55,833 nt of DNA from CAYVHU01 sp964451415. GTDB taxonomy: Bacteria; Pseudomonadota; Alphaproteobacteria; Rhodospirillales; Magnetovibrionaceae. The notes beneath the pieces were generated by a model that was not told where the DNA came from, did no database searches, and was given only the letters and a program-made list of their open reading frames with translations. The stretch spans positions 1-55,833 of the forward strand of contig CAYVHU010000017.1 of assembly GCA_964451415.1 (NCBI GenBank), read 5' to 3'. The position numbers and the translations under genes are program-made. This document shows positions 1 to 7,615 of this stretch, in pieces; within the stretch, counting starts at the first letter, position 1, and each line of letters begins with the position of its first letter.

Positions 1-1007
1 GCGATGTGCAGCTGTTTAAGGCCCGCCGCGGCGATCGCCTCACTCAAAAGGCCGTGCAGCGCAACGGGGGGGAACAGGGCCTGAATGTGTGCCTTCAGAG
101 CATCGGAATAGTCTACCATGCCGATCCGTGTGGCGAAGCGAACGCTGCGTTTGCGCGCAAATCCTGCGAAATCCGGCGCCACCAGGGCGGACAGAATTTC
201 ACGCACGCGATCGGTGCGAAAATTGGCCATCAGAAGACCGTCACCGTCACACATGCCCGCATAATCGCCAAGCACGGTGGGTTCGATGAATTCATCCGTG
301 ATGTTGTCGCCGTACGCGGCCTCGATGGCATCGGTGGCTTTGATCGCACGCGGGCCGTCGGCGTCCACCAGACACGTATAGGCTTTTTTCACACGCTTCC
401 AGCGTTGGTCCCGGTCCATGGCCCAATAGCGACCGCCCAGCGTGGCCAGGTGCACATCCGCCATGGCGCGGATATCAACCTCGAAACGCTGCACCAGGCC
501 CAGGGCGCTTTTGGGCGGCGTGTCGCGTCCGTCAAGAAACGCATGGACCTTTACCGGAACGCCCGCGGCGCAAATGGCGGCGGCCAATGTGCGAATATGC
601 CATTGATGACTATGCACCCCGCCGTTGGACAACAGACCCATCAGGTGGCAAACGCCGCCCGAGGCCTTCATTTTCTCGATAAAATCCAGCAACACCGGAT
701 TGCGGTCCAAGGAACCGTCATGGATGGCGCTGTCGATACGCGGCAGGTCCTGCAAAACGACGCGCCCCGACCCGATGGTCATATGGCCGACTTCGGAATT
801 CCCCATCTGGCCGTCGGGCAGGCCGACGCTCACACCCGAAGCCTGCAACTGCGCTTTCGCCCCCGTCGCCGCCAAACGATCCCAGTTCGGGGTGCGAGCG
901 GTCCTAACGGCGTTGTTGAGGGATTCGGCGCGTTCGCCCCAACCGTCAAGAACACACAAGACAACAGGCTTTTTCCGGGTATGGGCGGGTTGATCGGTCA
1001 TGGTCAT
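1..1007 (-). CDS. gpmI: 2,3-bisphosphoglycerate-independent phosphoglycerate mutase, N-terminal part
   Basis: Interconverts 3- and 2-phosphoglycerate in glycolysis and gluconeogenesis, using two metal ions and a phosphoserine. The minus-strand frame is open from 1007 to the left edge, so about 335 of the usual 510 or so residues are present and the C-terminus is missing. The N-terminus reads MTMTDQPAHTRKKPVVLCVL followed by DGWG, the first metal-binding loop. GNSEVGHMTIGSGR follows and holds the catalytic Ser. I chose the ATG at 1007 over the in-frame ATG at 1001 because AAAAGG lies about 8 bases upstream of it. It is last in the proA-nadD-rsfS-rlmH run, 54 bases after rlmH. The plus-strand frame covering the same DNA is an antisense shadow. 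Family assignment is certain. Confidence 0.96.
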   Translation of the reverse strand, partial: MTMTDQPAHTRKKPVVLCVLDGWGERAESLNNAVRTARTPNWDRLAATGAKAQLQASGVSVGLPDGQMGNSEVGHMTIGSGRVVLQDLPRIDSAIHDGSLDRNPVLLDFIEKMKASGGVCHLMGLLSNGGVHSHQWHIRTLAAAICAAGVPVKVHAFLDGRDTPPKSALGLVQRFEVDIRAMADVHLATLGGRYWAMDRDQRWKRVKKAYTCLVDADGPRAIKATDAIEAAYGDNITDEFIEPTVLGDYAGMCDGDGLLMANFRTDRVREILSALVAPDFAGFARKRSVRFATRIGMVDYSDALKAHIQALFPPVALHGLLSEAIAAAGLKQLHI

Positions 1008-1061
1008 GATATGGGCCTTTTACACCGCGATTTCACGGCTATGCTCTGCGATCAGGACACA

Positions 1062-1529
1062 TTATTCGCGATGGTACGGATGTCCACTTAAAATGGCGTT
1101 GGCACGATAAATTTGTTCCGCGAGAAGGCCTCGCACCAACATGTGCGGCCACGTCATCGCCCCCAGCGACAACACCATGTCGGCGCGTTCCAGAACCGAA
1201 CGCTCCAAGCCGCTCGCACCACCGATCACGAACGCCACACCGCGCACGCCGTCATCGCGCCAGTTTCCTAACATTTTAGCGAAATTCACCGAACCCATCG
1301 TTTTGCCCCGTTCGTCCAAAGCGACCACGCGCACGGCCTCGGGAATAACCGCCAAAAGCAGTTCGGCTTCACGCGCTTTCAGCTTTGGTGCCGGAAGGGT
1401 GCGCTTTTCCTCGACCTCGCGCACCTCAAGCGTGGGCGTGATGCGCGCGGCGAAATGCTCGAACAGCGTCCGTTCGGCCCCAGGCTTCATACGGCCAACC
1501 GCGATCACATGGCAGCGCAGGGCCGTCAT
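1062..1529 (-). CDS. rlmH: 23S rRNA (pseudouridine1915-N3)-methyltransferase RlmH
   Basis: SPOUT-class methyltransferase that methylates N3 of pseudouridine 1915 in 23S rRNA on assembled 70S ribosomes. The product is 155 residues, the normal length. It starts MTALRCHVIAVGRMK and has the trefoil-knot SAM-binding signature FVIGGASGL near residue 102. The C-terminus has the RlmH pattern LLAEQIYRANAILSGHPYHRE, with the YHR end that is typical of the family. It lies 9 bases downstream of rsfS and 54 upstream of gpmI on the same strand, the standard alphaproteobacterial arrangement, so it is probably co-transcribed. Very secure. Confidence 0.97.
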   Translation of the reverse strand: MTALRCHVIAVGRMKPGAERTLFEHFAARITPTLEVREVEEKRTLPAPKLKAREAELLLAVIPEAVRVVALDERGKTMGSVNFAKMLGNWRDDGVRGVAFVIGGASGLERSVLERADMVLSLGAMTWPHMLVRGLLAEQIYRANAILSGHPYHRE

Positions 1530-1538
1530 ATCCTGCCC

Positions 1539-1979
1539 TCAATGCACGGCGGTGGCGGCCCGGCGAGCCTCTGCAAGCGCGTCTGCGCCCCACATTTTCT
1601 CGATGTTGTAGAACGCACGCACCTCAGAGCGAAACAGATGCACCACAACATCGCCACCGTCCACCAGCACCCAATCACACTGGGGTTGGCCTTCCATGGG
1701 AACGCTGCTCAGACCGCTGTGCTTCAAACGTTTGCGCAAATGATCCGCCATGGCGCCGACCTGACGCGAAGACGCGCCCGTGGCCACCACGAGGTAATCC
1801 GCAATATCGCTTTTTCCGGTAAGATTGATGACGACAACGTCTTGAGCCTTGTCGTCCGCCAATGCTTGTTCCACCACATTCAAGAGCGTTTTGCTCTTCG
1901 GCGAAGATTGAACAGATTGTGGAATGGTTCGTATCCTTTCGTTGTTACCCGGTCCGTATCGTTTTGCACCCTTAAACAT
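1539..1979 (-). CDS. rsfS: Ribosomal silencing factor RsfS
   Basis: Binds ribosomal protein uL14 and blocks 30S-50S joining when nutrients are short. The core is typical: VVEQALADDKAQDVVVINL, then DYLVVATGASSRQVGAMADH and CDWVLVDGGDVVVHLF. The ATG at 1979 gives 146 residues and overlaps the nadD stop by 8 bases, which suggests translational coupling. The frame stays open much further upstream inside nadD, but that part has no family similarity and is an out-of-frame extension. A shorter start cannot be excluded, because the first 25 or so residues are not part of the conserved domain. Confidence 0.92.
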   Translation of the reverse strand: MFKGAKRYGPGNNERIRTIPQSVQSSPKSKTLLNVVEQALADDKAQDVVVINLTGKSDIADYLVVATGASSRQVGAMADHLRKRLKHSGLSSVPMEGQPQCDWVLVDGGDVVVHLFRSEVRAFYNIEKMWGADALAEARRAATAVH

Positions 1980-2613
1980 CCCCCGAAAACACCAACCCGG
2001 CGTTGTTCTCGTTTCCGTGAAGTCGCCGGATACGGGTCGCCGTCGCGCTGTGCATGGGGGTCCGCAAAAAAATCCATGCCGGAGGTCGGAGGTCCGCGAG
2101 GCTCTTGGCCCGGCTCTGTGCAACGCGCGCATTTGCAAAACGCCGCGCCGCCCGTCCGCCAAGCGCCCTCAAAGAATAAGGGGCCCGCGGGAAAACCGCA
2201 ATGGGCACGGTGCGGAAAATAGCGCGCCAGCCCTTCCATTTCGGCATCTGGCGCAGATTGTCCGCGCCAATCAGCCACACGAACGCCACATCCGGGTGCT
2301 CGTCGTGCAGGCGCTTCAAGGTGTCGCAGGTGTACCGGGTGCCAAGGCACGCTTCGATATCCGTCACCACGATACGCGCCGCGAAAGCTTTCGTTACGGC
2401 GTTGGCGGAGGCCATGCGCGCCTTGAACGCCGCCATGCCATCCTTGGGTTTCAAAGGATTTTGAGGACTGACCAACCACCAGACCTCATCCAGGCCCAGC
2501 TTTTCGAGGGCCAGTTTGGAAATATGCAAATGGCCCTCGTGCGCGGGATTGAACGACCCGCCCAGAAGACCAATGCGCCGCCGTGTGTTCTGCGCTTTTT
2601 CGACTTCAGGCAA
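1972..2613 (-). CDS. nadD: Nicotinate-nucleotide adenylyltransferase NadD
   Basis: Transfers AMP from ATP to nicotinate mononucleotide in NAD synthesis. The product is 213 residues and carries the nucleotidyltransferase loop GLLGGSFNPAHEGHLHIS (residues 15-32, with the HxGH-type histidines), the IGADNLRQMPKWKGW segment and a divergent C-terminal SATATRIR in place of the usual ISSTRIR. The start is TTG at 2613: the Shine-Dalgarno AGGAGG lies 6-7 bases before it. The nearby ATG at 2618 is in another frame and too close to the ribosome site. It follows proA and overlaps rsfS by 8 bases. Secure. Confidence 0.95.
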   Translation of the reverse strand: MPEVEKAQNTRRRIGLLGGSFNPAHEGHLHISKLALEKLGLDEVWWLVSPQNPLKPKDGMAAFKARMASANAVTKAFAARIVVTDIEACLGTRYTCDTLKRLHDEHPDVAFVWLIGADNLRQMPKWKGWRAIFRTVPIAVFPRAPYSLRALGGRAARRFANARVAQSRAKSLADLRPPAWIFLRTPMHSATATRIRRLHGNENNAGLVFSGDV

Positions 2614-2627
2614 ATCATTCCTCCTGT

Positions 2628-2687
2628 TGACGCGGGACGCACCTGATTTACGCGGGGCGCACCTGGCTTACGCGGGGCGCACCTGGC
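2628..2687. repeat. Three 20-bp tandem repeats covering the proA stop codon
   Basis: Positions 2668-2687 and 2648-2667 are identical 20-mers (ttacgcggggcgcacctggc on the plus strand). 2628-2647 is a third copy with a few changes (tgacgcgggacgcacctgat). On the minus strand the unit encodes the last ProA residues QVRPA plus the stop, so the end of the gene has been copied twice into the proA-nadD spacer. This looks like slippage or unequal duplication. The most nadD-proximal copy is the most diverged. Confidence 0.9.
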
Positions 2688-3999
2688 CCGTGCCGATGAC
2701 CTGATATTTGAAGCTCGTCAGCTGCTCCACGCCGACCGGACCGCGGGCATGCATCTTACCGGTGGAAATACCGATTTCCGCCCCCATCCCGAACTCACCG
2801 CCATCGGCAAATTGGGTCGAGGCGTTGAGCATCACGATGGCGCTATCGACGCCGTCCAAAAAGGTTCGAGCCGTCTTTTCATCCTCGGTCACGATGGCAT
2901 CGGTATGGTGCGAGCCGTGCGCCTGAATGTGCGCCATCGCACCTTCCACCCCGGCCACCGTCTTCACGGCGATGATGGCATCCAGATATTCCGTGTCCCA
3001 GTCCGCATCAACGGCGGGCACGACGCGGGCGTCAACGCCCTGGGTGCGGATATCACCGCGCACTTCGCAGCCGGCCGCCAACAAGTCCTCCGTTAAGGTT
3101 TTGAGATCTTCCGCGCCCAGCGCCTCATCCACCAACAACGTTTCCATGGCCCCACAAATGCCGGTACGGCGCATCTTGGCGTTGAGCACGATGGCACGCG
3201 CCTTATCCATGTCCGCCCGGACATCGACGTAAATGTGACAGATCCCTTCCAGGTGCTTGAACAAAGGCACCTTGCTTTCGCGGGTGACACGTTCGATCAA
3301 GGACTTCCCGCCGCGCGGGATGATGACGTCGATGTATTGGTCCATAGTCAGCATTTCGCCCACGGCGGCGCGATCGACGGTGGGCACGCGCTGAATGGCG
3401 CCCGGCGGTAGATCCGCCGCCTTGAGGCCGTCCGCCAGCGCGGCATAAATCGCCGCGCTGGAATGAAAACTTTCCGACCCGCCGCGCAAAATCGCGGCGT
3501 TTCCGGCCTTCAGGCACAACGCGCCGGCGTCCGCAGTGACGTTGGGACGGCTTTCATAAATCACGCCGATCACCCCCAGGGGAACGGACACACGGCGAAT
3601 CGTCAAGCCGTTGGGGCGCTGCCATTCCCCCATGATGCGGCCCACGGGGTCCTCAAGGGCGGCGATATCCTCCAGGCCCGTGGCCATGGCTTCGATGCGC
3701 TCTGCGTTCAAAAGAAGCCGGTCGATCATCGCCGCGCTCAAGCCCTTGGCTTTGGCGGCGGCGACATCCTTCGCATTGGCGGCGAGAATCTCGTTCGCCC
3801 GCACGCGCAAGGCCCCGGCCCCTTCGCGCAGGGCCGTGTTTTTGGCGTGAGAGGAGGCGCACGAAAGACGCAACGCCGCCGCACGTGCGGCTTCGCCGAT
3901 GTCTTTCATCAAGGCATGAACGTCACGCTCCGGGCCACCGGAACGCGCCTCGTCGGGTAAGGCGTCACGCGCGGCACCGGTGATGTTCGCTAAGCTCAT
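2668..3999 (-). CDS. proA: Glutamate-5-semialdehyde dehydrogenase (gamma-glutamyl phosphate reductase)
   Basis: Second step of proline synthesis: NADPH-dependent reduction of gamma-glutamyl phosphate to glutamate-5-semialdehyde. The product is 443 residues with the aldehyde-dehydrogenase fold. PLGVIGVIYESRPNVTADA binds the cofactor, and the catalytic Cys lies in RRTGICGAMETLLVDE near residue 311. The C-terminal HTDAIVTEDE and FGMGAEIGISTGKMHARGPV segments are classical ProA. The first 25 or so residues are a poorly conserved extension; an internal start at MKDIGEAARAAA (about residue 31) is possible. It heads the run proA-nadD-rsfS-rlmH-gpmI. The stop lies in a tandem repeat. Confidence 0.96.
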   Translation of the reverse strand: MSLANITGAARDALPDEARSGGPERDVHALMKDIGEAARAAALRLSCASSHAKNTALREGAGALRVRANEILAANAKDVAAAKAKGLSAAMIDRLLLNAERIEAMATGLEDIAALEDPVGRIMGEWQRPNGLTIRRVSVPLGVIGVIYESRPNVTADAGALCLKAGNAAILRGGSESFHSSAAIYAALADGLKAADLPPGAIQRVPTVDRAAVGEMLTMDQYIDVIIPRGGKSLIERVTRESKVPLFKHLEGICHIYVDVRADMDKARAIVLNAKMRRTGICGAMETLLVDEALGAEDLKTLTEDLLAAGCEVRGDIRTQGVDARVVPAVDADWDTEYLDAIIAVKTVAGVEGAMAHIQAHGSHHTDAIVTEDEKTARTFLDGVDSAIVMLNASTQFADGGEFGMGAEIGISTGKMHARGPVGVEQLTSFKYQVIGTGQVRPA

Positions 4000-4210
4000 T
4001 TCGTGCGGCCTTCGTCTTTGTCAAAAGGGGAAACGCGTCCCGGAGGATACTCCAACAGTCCCTGCAATTCATCCTTTTTGATACTTTGCCTTGGATGCCC
4101 ATTGCGGAACGCTCATGTGATGGACTCCCAAGGAGAAACCGGAAAAACCACTTTACCTTTGAGTCGTAACGCCACATCATTTATTCTCTTATTAAGAGAG
4201 TCGATTTGAT

Positions 4211-4238
4211 TTGATTTTATTCCAATAAGACCTATAAC
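4211..4238 (+). promoter_or_regulatory. Candidate sigma-70 promoter of the cco operon
   Basis: TTGATT (4211-4216), a 16-base spacer, then TATAAC (4233-4238). Transcription would begin near 4245, about 90 bases before ccoN and just before the inverted repeat at 4251-4283. The call rests on matches to the consensus only. Confidence 0.4.
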
Positions 4239-4250
4239 AGCAATTGAATC

Positions 4251-4283
4251 CATGTTTTTTAACAGTTTATATCAAAAAACATG
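4251..4283. promoter_or_regulatory. Perfect 10-bp inverted repeat upstream of ccoN (operator or hairpin)
   Basis: CATGTTTTTT (4251-4260) and AAAAAACATG (4274-4283) are exact reverse complements separated by 13 bases. The element lies just downstream of the candidate start of transcription and 54 bases before ccoN. A dimeric regulator could bind it, or it could fold in the leader RNA. It is not an FNR-type site. Confidence 0.5.
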
Positions 4284-4337
4284 TTACATCAGGACCCATG
4301 GATTCTTTTAACCATATCCGGGTAGGGGGGTCACACA

Positions 4338-5810
4338 TTGACGACGGCAACCGTTGCACGTTCTGTAAACTTGGACACATCTGCATACCATGACGAATTG
4401 ATTAAAAAATTCGTCATCGCGACGGTGGTGTGGGGTCTTTTCGGCTTCTTGATGGGCGACTTCATCGCCTGGCAGCTTGCTTTTCCCGCCCTTAACTTCG
4501 ACCAATGGACCACCTTCGGGCGTCTTCGTCCCGTTCACACCACAACGGTGATTTTCGCCTTTGCCGGCAATGCCCTGATCGGCACTTCGTTCTATGTCGT
4601 ACAGCGCACCTGCCGCGCCTCATTGTTCGGCGGCGCCAAACTCGGCAACTTCATTTTCTGGGGCTATCAGCTGTTTCTTGTAATGGCGCTCGTCGGCTAC
4701 CCGCTGGGCATCACCCAGGGCAAAGAATACGCCGAACCGGAATGGTACGCCGATTTGTGGCTCACCATCGTCTGGGTGGTCTATCTGGTGGTGTATGCCG
4801 GCACGATCGTGAAACGAAAAGAACCGCACATCTACGTCGCCAACTGGTTCTACCTGTCGTTCATCATCACCATCGCCATGCTGCACATCGTCAACAATCT
4901 GGCCGTTCCGGTCTCGTTCTTTGGTACCAAGAGCTACATCATCTACGCCGGCGTGCAAGACGCCATGGTTCAGTGGTGGTACGGTCACGGCGCGGTGGGC
5001 TTCTTGCTGACTTCTGGTTTTTTGGGGATCATGTATTATTTTCTCCCCAAACAAGCCGAACGTCCGGTGTATTCCTACCGCTTGTCGGTGATCCATTTCT
5101 GGAGCCTGTCATTCCTTTATATCTGGGTCGGCTCTCACCACCTGCTCTACACCGCCCTGCCCGATTGGGTGCAAACGCTGGGCATGACATTCTCCATCAT
5201 GCTGTGGATGCCCAGCTGGGGCGGCATGATCAACGGTATAATGACCCTGTCAGGTGCCTGGAACAAACTGCGCACGGACCCGATTTTACGCTTCATGGTC
5301 GTCGCCGTCGGGTTCTACGGCATGGCCACCTTCGAAGGGCCGATGATGGCGATCAAATCCGTCAACGCGCTGAGCCACTACACCTACTGGACCATCGGCC
5401 ATGTCCATTCCGGCGCCCTGGGCTGGGTGGCGCTGATGACGTTTGGCGCGCTGTATTACATCACGCCGAGGCTGTGGAAGCGCGAACGGTTGTATTCGCT
5501 ACGTCTGGTGAGCCTCCATTTCTGGATCGCAACCATCGGTATCGTCTTGTACATTTCTTCCATGTGGGTGGCCGGAATCACGCAAGGGTTGATGTGGAGA
5601 GCATATAATTCATTGGGATTCCTGCAATATTCGTTCATCGAATCGGTAGTTGCCATGCATCCCTACAACCTGATCCGAGCCACCGGCGGCGTGTTCTTCA
5701 TCCTGGGCACGCTGGTCATGTGCTACAACCTTTACAAGACCACCCAAGGAAAAATCCGCGACGAAATCCCGTTCGGTGAGATCAAAACAACCCCTGCGGC
5801 GGCGGAATAG
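4338..5810 (+). CDS. ccoN: cbb3-type cytochrome c oxidase subunit I (CcoN)
   Basis: Catalytic subunit of the high-affinity cbb3 oxidase. It holds heme b, heme b3 and CuB and reduces oxygen at the inner membrane. The 490 residues have many membrane segments and the family landmarks: RPVHTTTVIFAFAGNALIG with a heme ligand His, WWYGHGAVGFLLTSGFLG, HFWSLSFLYIWVGSHHLLYT (metal-binding His pair) and YWTIGHVHSGALGWVA. The frame begins at TTG (4338), preceded by a GGGGGG run about 8 bases upstream; there is no ATG near the conserved N-terminus, so I accept TTG. It is the first gene of ccoNOQP-GHIS. Confidence 0.97.
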   Translation: MTTATVARSVNLDTSAYHDELIKKFVIATVVWGLFGFLMGDFIAWQLAFPALNFDQWTTFGRLRPVHTTTVIFAFAGNALIGTSFYVVQRTCRASLFGGAKLGNFIFWGYQLFLVMALVGYPLGITQGKEYAEPEWYADLWLTIVWVVYLVVYAGTIVKRKEPHIYVANWFYLSFIITIAMLHIVNNLAVPVSFFGTKSYIIYAGVQDAMVQWWYGHGAVGFLLTSGFLGIMYYFLPKQAERPVYSYRLSVIHFWSLSFLYIWVGSHHLLYTALPDWVQTLGMTFSIMLWMPSWGGMINGIMTLSGAWNKLRTDPILRFMVVAVGFYGMATFEGPMMAIKSVNALSHYTYWTIGHVHSGALGWVALMTFGALYYITPRLWKRERLYSLRLVSLHFWIATIGIVLYISSMWVAGITQGLMWRAYNSLGFLQYSFIESVVAMHPYNLIRATGGVFFILGTLVMCYNLYKTTQGKIRDEIPFGEIKTTPAAAE

Positions 5811-5823
5811 GAGGCCTGGAGAC

Positions 5824-6543
5824 ATGCAATCCTTACTTGAACGAAACGTCATCCTCCTCATCATCGCCACCTTGATCACGGTGTCCATCGGGGGGCTTGT
5901 GGAACTGATTCCACTGTTTACGATCAAAAACACCGTGGAAAAAGTGGTCGGCATGCGCCCCTACTCGCCGTTGGAATTGGAAGGCGAAAACATCTACGTC
6001 GCTAACGGGTGCTACCTTTGCCACAGCCAGATGATTCGTTCCTTGCGCGCCGAAGTGGAACGTTACGGCCACTATTCCCTGGCAGCCGAAAGCATGTACG
6101 ACCATCCCTTCCAGTGGGGATCCGAACGCACCGGTCCGGACTTGGCGCGCGTTGGCGGCAAGTACCCCAACAGTTGGCAAGTCGCCCACCTGATTGATCC
6201 GCGTTCCGTGGTGCCGGAATCGATCATGCCGGACTTTGCTTTCCTCGCCAGAACGCCTTTGAACTTCAACGACATCGCCGCCAACATGAAAACGCTGCGC
6301 ATCGTCGGCGTGCCCTATACAAACGCCGATATCGCCAACGCCAAGGCCGACCTGATCGCCCAGGCAGACCCCGACAATCACGACCCCAGCGCCATGCAGG
6401 CCCGTTACCCCAAGGCGGTGGCAGCCGATTTCGACGGTAATCCCAAAGTCATCACCAAAATGGACGCCCTGGTGGCCTATCTTCAAATGCTTGGGACCTT
6501 GGTCGACACCAAGGACTACCAATTAAGCCCGGAAGGAAGGTAA
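5824..6543 (+). CDS. ccoO: cbb3-type cytochrome c oxidase subunit II (CcoO)
   Basis: Membrane-anchored mono-heme cytochrome c that passes electrons to CcoN. The 239 residues start MQSLLERNVILLIIATLITV, an N-terminal membrane anchor. The CYLCH heme motif lies at residues 63-67, and SERTGPDLARVGGKYPNSW and PESIMPDFAFL are conserved CcoO segments; the Met in PDF is the expected axial ligand region. I chose the ATG at 5824, which has a purine-rich GGAG site about 7 bases upstream and lies 13 bases after ccoN. The longer in-frame start inside ccoN is rejected. Confidence 0.97.
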   Translation: MQSLLERNVILLIIATLITVSIGGLVELIPLFTIKNTVEKVVGMRPYSPLELEGENIYVANGCYLCHSQMIRSLRAEVERYGHYSLAAESMYDHPFQWGSERTGPDLARVGGKYPNSWQVAHLIDPRSVVPESIMPDFAFLARTPLNFNDIAANMKTLRIVGVPYTNADIANAKADLIAQADPDNHDPSAMQARYPKAVAADFDGNPKVITKMDALVAYLQMLGTLVDTKDYQLSPEGR

Positions 6544-6546
6544 GCC

Positions 6547-6723
6547 ATGGATTGGAACAGCATTTTTACGATGATCCACGCCTTTTGGGTGCTCTGGCTC
6601 ATGGCGATCATGATCGCCATCGCGTTCTGGGCCTTTCGTCCCAAGAGCAAAAAACGCTTTGAGGACGACGCCATGATCATCTTCCGCAATCCCAAGAACC
6701 ATGGAGGCGACGCCCATGACTGA
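6547..6723 (+). CDS. ccoQ: cbb3 oxidase subunit CcoQ (small membrane protein)
   Basis: A 58-residue protein with one membrane helix (about residues 10-30, HAFWVLWLMAIMIAIAFWAF) followed by RPKSKKRFEDDAM, the usual CcoQ layout of one helix and a charged tail. CcoQ stabilises the assembled CcoNOP complex. It starts 3 bases after the ccoO stop and overlaps ccoP by 8 bases (ATGACTGA). Length and position make this secure despite its small size. Confidence 0.93.
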   Translation: MDWNSIFTMIHAFWVLWLMAIMIAIAFWAFRPKSKKRFEDDAMIIFRNPKNHGGDAHD

Positions 6724-7585
6724 CATTGAAAAGGACGAGATTTCCGGGCGCTCGACCACCGGTCATGAGTGGGATGGCATCAAGGAGCTGGATACGCCCA
6801 TGCCGCGTTGGTGGTTGTGGACGTTCTACGCCTGCATCGTGTTTTCCATCGGCTACTGGGTCTGGTATCCGTCCTGGCCGACCCTTTCGGGCAACTGGCA
6901 GGGCCTGTCTCACTCCACCGCCCGCAAAGTTCTGGAAAAAGACGTGCGCGCGCGGGACGCGAAGCGCACCCCGTGGTTCAAGAAATTCGCCGCCTTGCCG
7001 CTCAGCGAAATCGCCAAGAACCACGACCTTCTGAACTACGCCCTGGCCGGCGGAAAAACCATCTTCGCCGACAACTGCGCGCCGTGTCACGGTTCGCAAG
7101 GCGCCGGCGGCCATTATTATCCGGTGCTCGTGGATGACGACTGGCTGTGGGGAGGAACGCTGGATGCGATCGCGACGACGATCCGCCACGGCATTCGCTC
7201 TCCCACGGATGAAGACACCCGCGACACGCCCATGCCGTCGTTCGGTGTCGATGAAATCTTGACAAAAAAACAGATCGCCGACGTTGCCGAATATGTCTTG
7301 TCGTTCTCAAAGCGAGATCAGAACAAGGCTGCCGCCACACGCGGAAAACAAATATTCGCCGATAACTGCTCATCTTGTCATGGCGACAAGGCCGAGGGCT
7401 CCCACGATCTCGGCGCGCCGCGCCTGAACGACGCGATCTGGCTTTACGGCAACACGCGCCAGGACATCGTCAATCAGGTGAGCAAACCGCGCCTTGGCAT
7501 CATGCCGGCGTGGAAGACCCGTCTCGACGATGTTTCCATAAAGCAGGTTGCGATTTACGTTCACTCACTCGGCGGAGGCGAGTAA
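6716..7585 (+). CDS. ccoP: cbb3-type cytochrome c oxidase subunit III (CcoP), di-heme cytochrome c
   Basis: Membrane-anchored di-heme cytochrome c, the electron entry point of the cbb3 oxidase. The 289 residues begin with a cytoplasmic stretch and one helix (WWLWTFYACIVFSIGYWVWY, about residues 32-51). Two cytochrome c domains follow, with heme motifs CAPCH (121-125) and CSSCH (218-222). TPMPSFG and GIMPAW supply the Met ligand regions. The ATG at 6716 has GGAGGCG just upstream and overlaps ccoQ; the alternative start 15 bases earlier lacks such a site. Confidence 0.96.
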   Translation: MTDIEKDEISGRSTTGHEWDGIKELDTPMPRWWLWTFYACIVFSIGYWVWYPSWPTLSGNWQGLSHSTARKVLEKDVRARDAKRTPWFKKFAALPLSEIAKNHDLLNYALAGGKTIFADNCAPCHGSQGAGGHYYPVLVDDDWLWGGTLDAIATTIRHGIRSPTDEDTRDTPMPSFGVDEILTKKQIADVAEYVLSFSKRDQNKAAATRGKQIFADNCSSCHGDKAEGSHDLGAPRLNDAIWLYGNTRQDIVNQVSKPRLGIMPAWKTRLDDVSIKQVAIYVHSLGGGE

Positions 7586-7615
7586 GCCGACCCCGATAAG
7601 ATTAAAGAGCACACG

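Larger units (their letters stand above)
4000..4337. promoter_or_regulatory. Divergent intergenic region between proA and ccoN
   Basis: This 338-base AT-rich stretch separates proA (left) from the cbb3 operon (right). I see no open frame with protein features. It should hold promoters for both directions. The plus-strand promoter and a perfect inverted repeat are listed separately. I looked for an FNR/FixK box (TTGAT-N4-ATCAA), expected before a cbb3 operon. I found only an ATCAA half at 4271-4275, whose partner half does not match. Confidence 0.6.

Noticed and set aside
6..1091. A 361-codon plus-strand frame at the left edge
   Set aside because: It is antisense to gpmI, whose minus-strand translation has full family motifs.
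4262..4275. Possible FNR/FixK box before ccoN
   Set aside because: Only the right half (ATCAA) matches; the left half is ACAGT.
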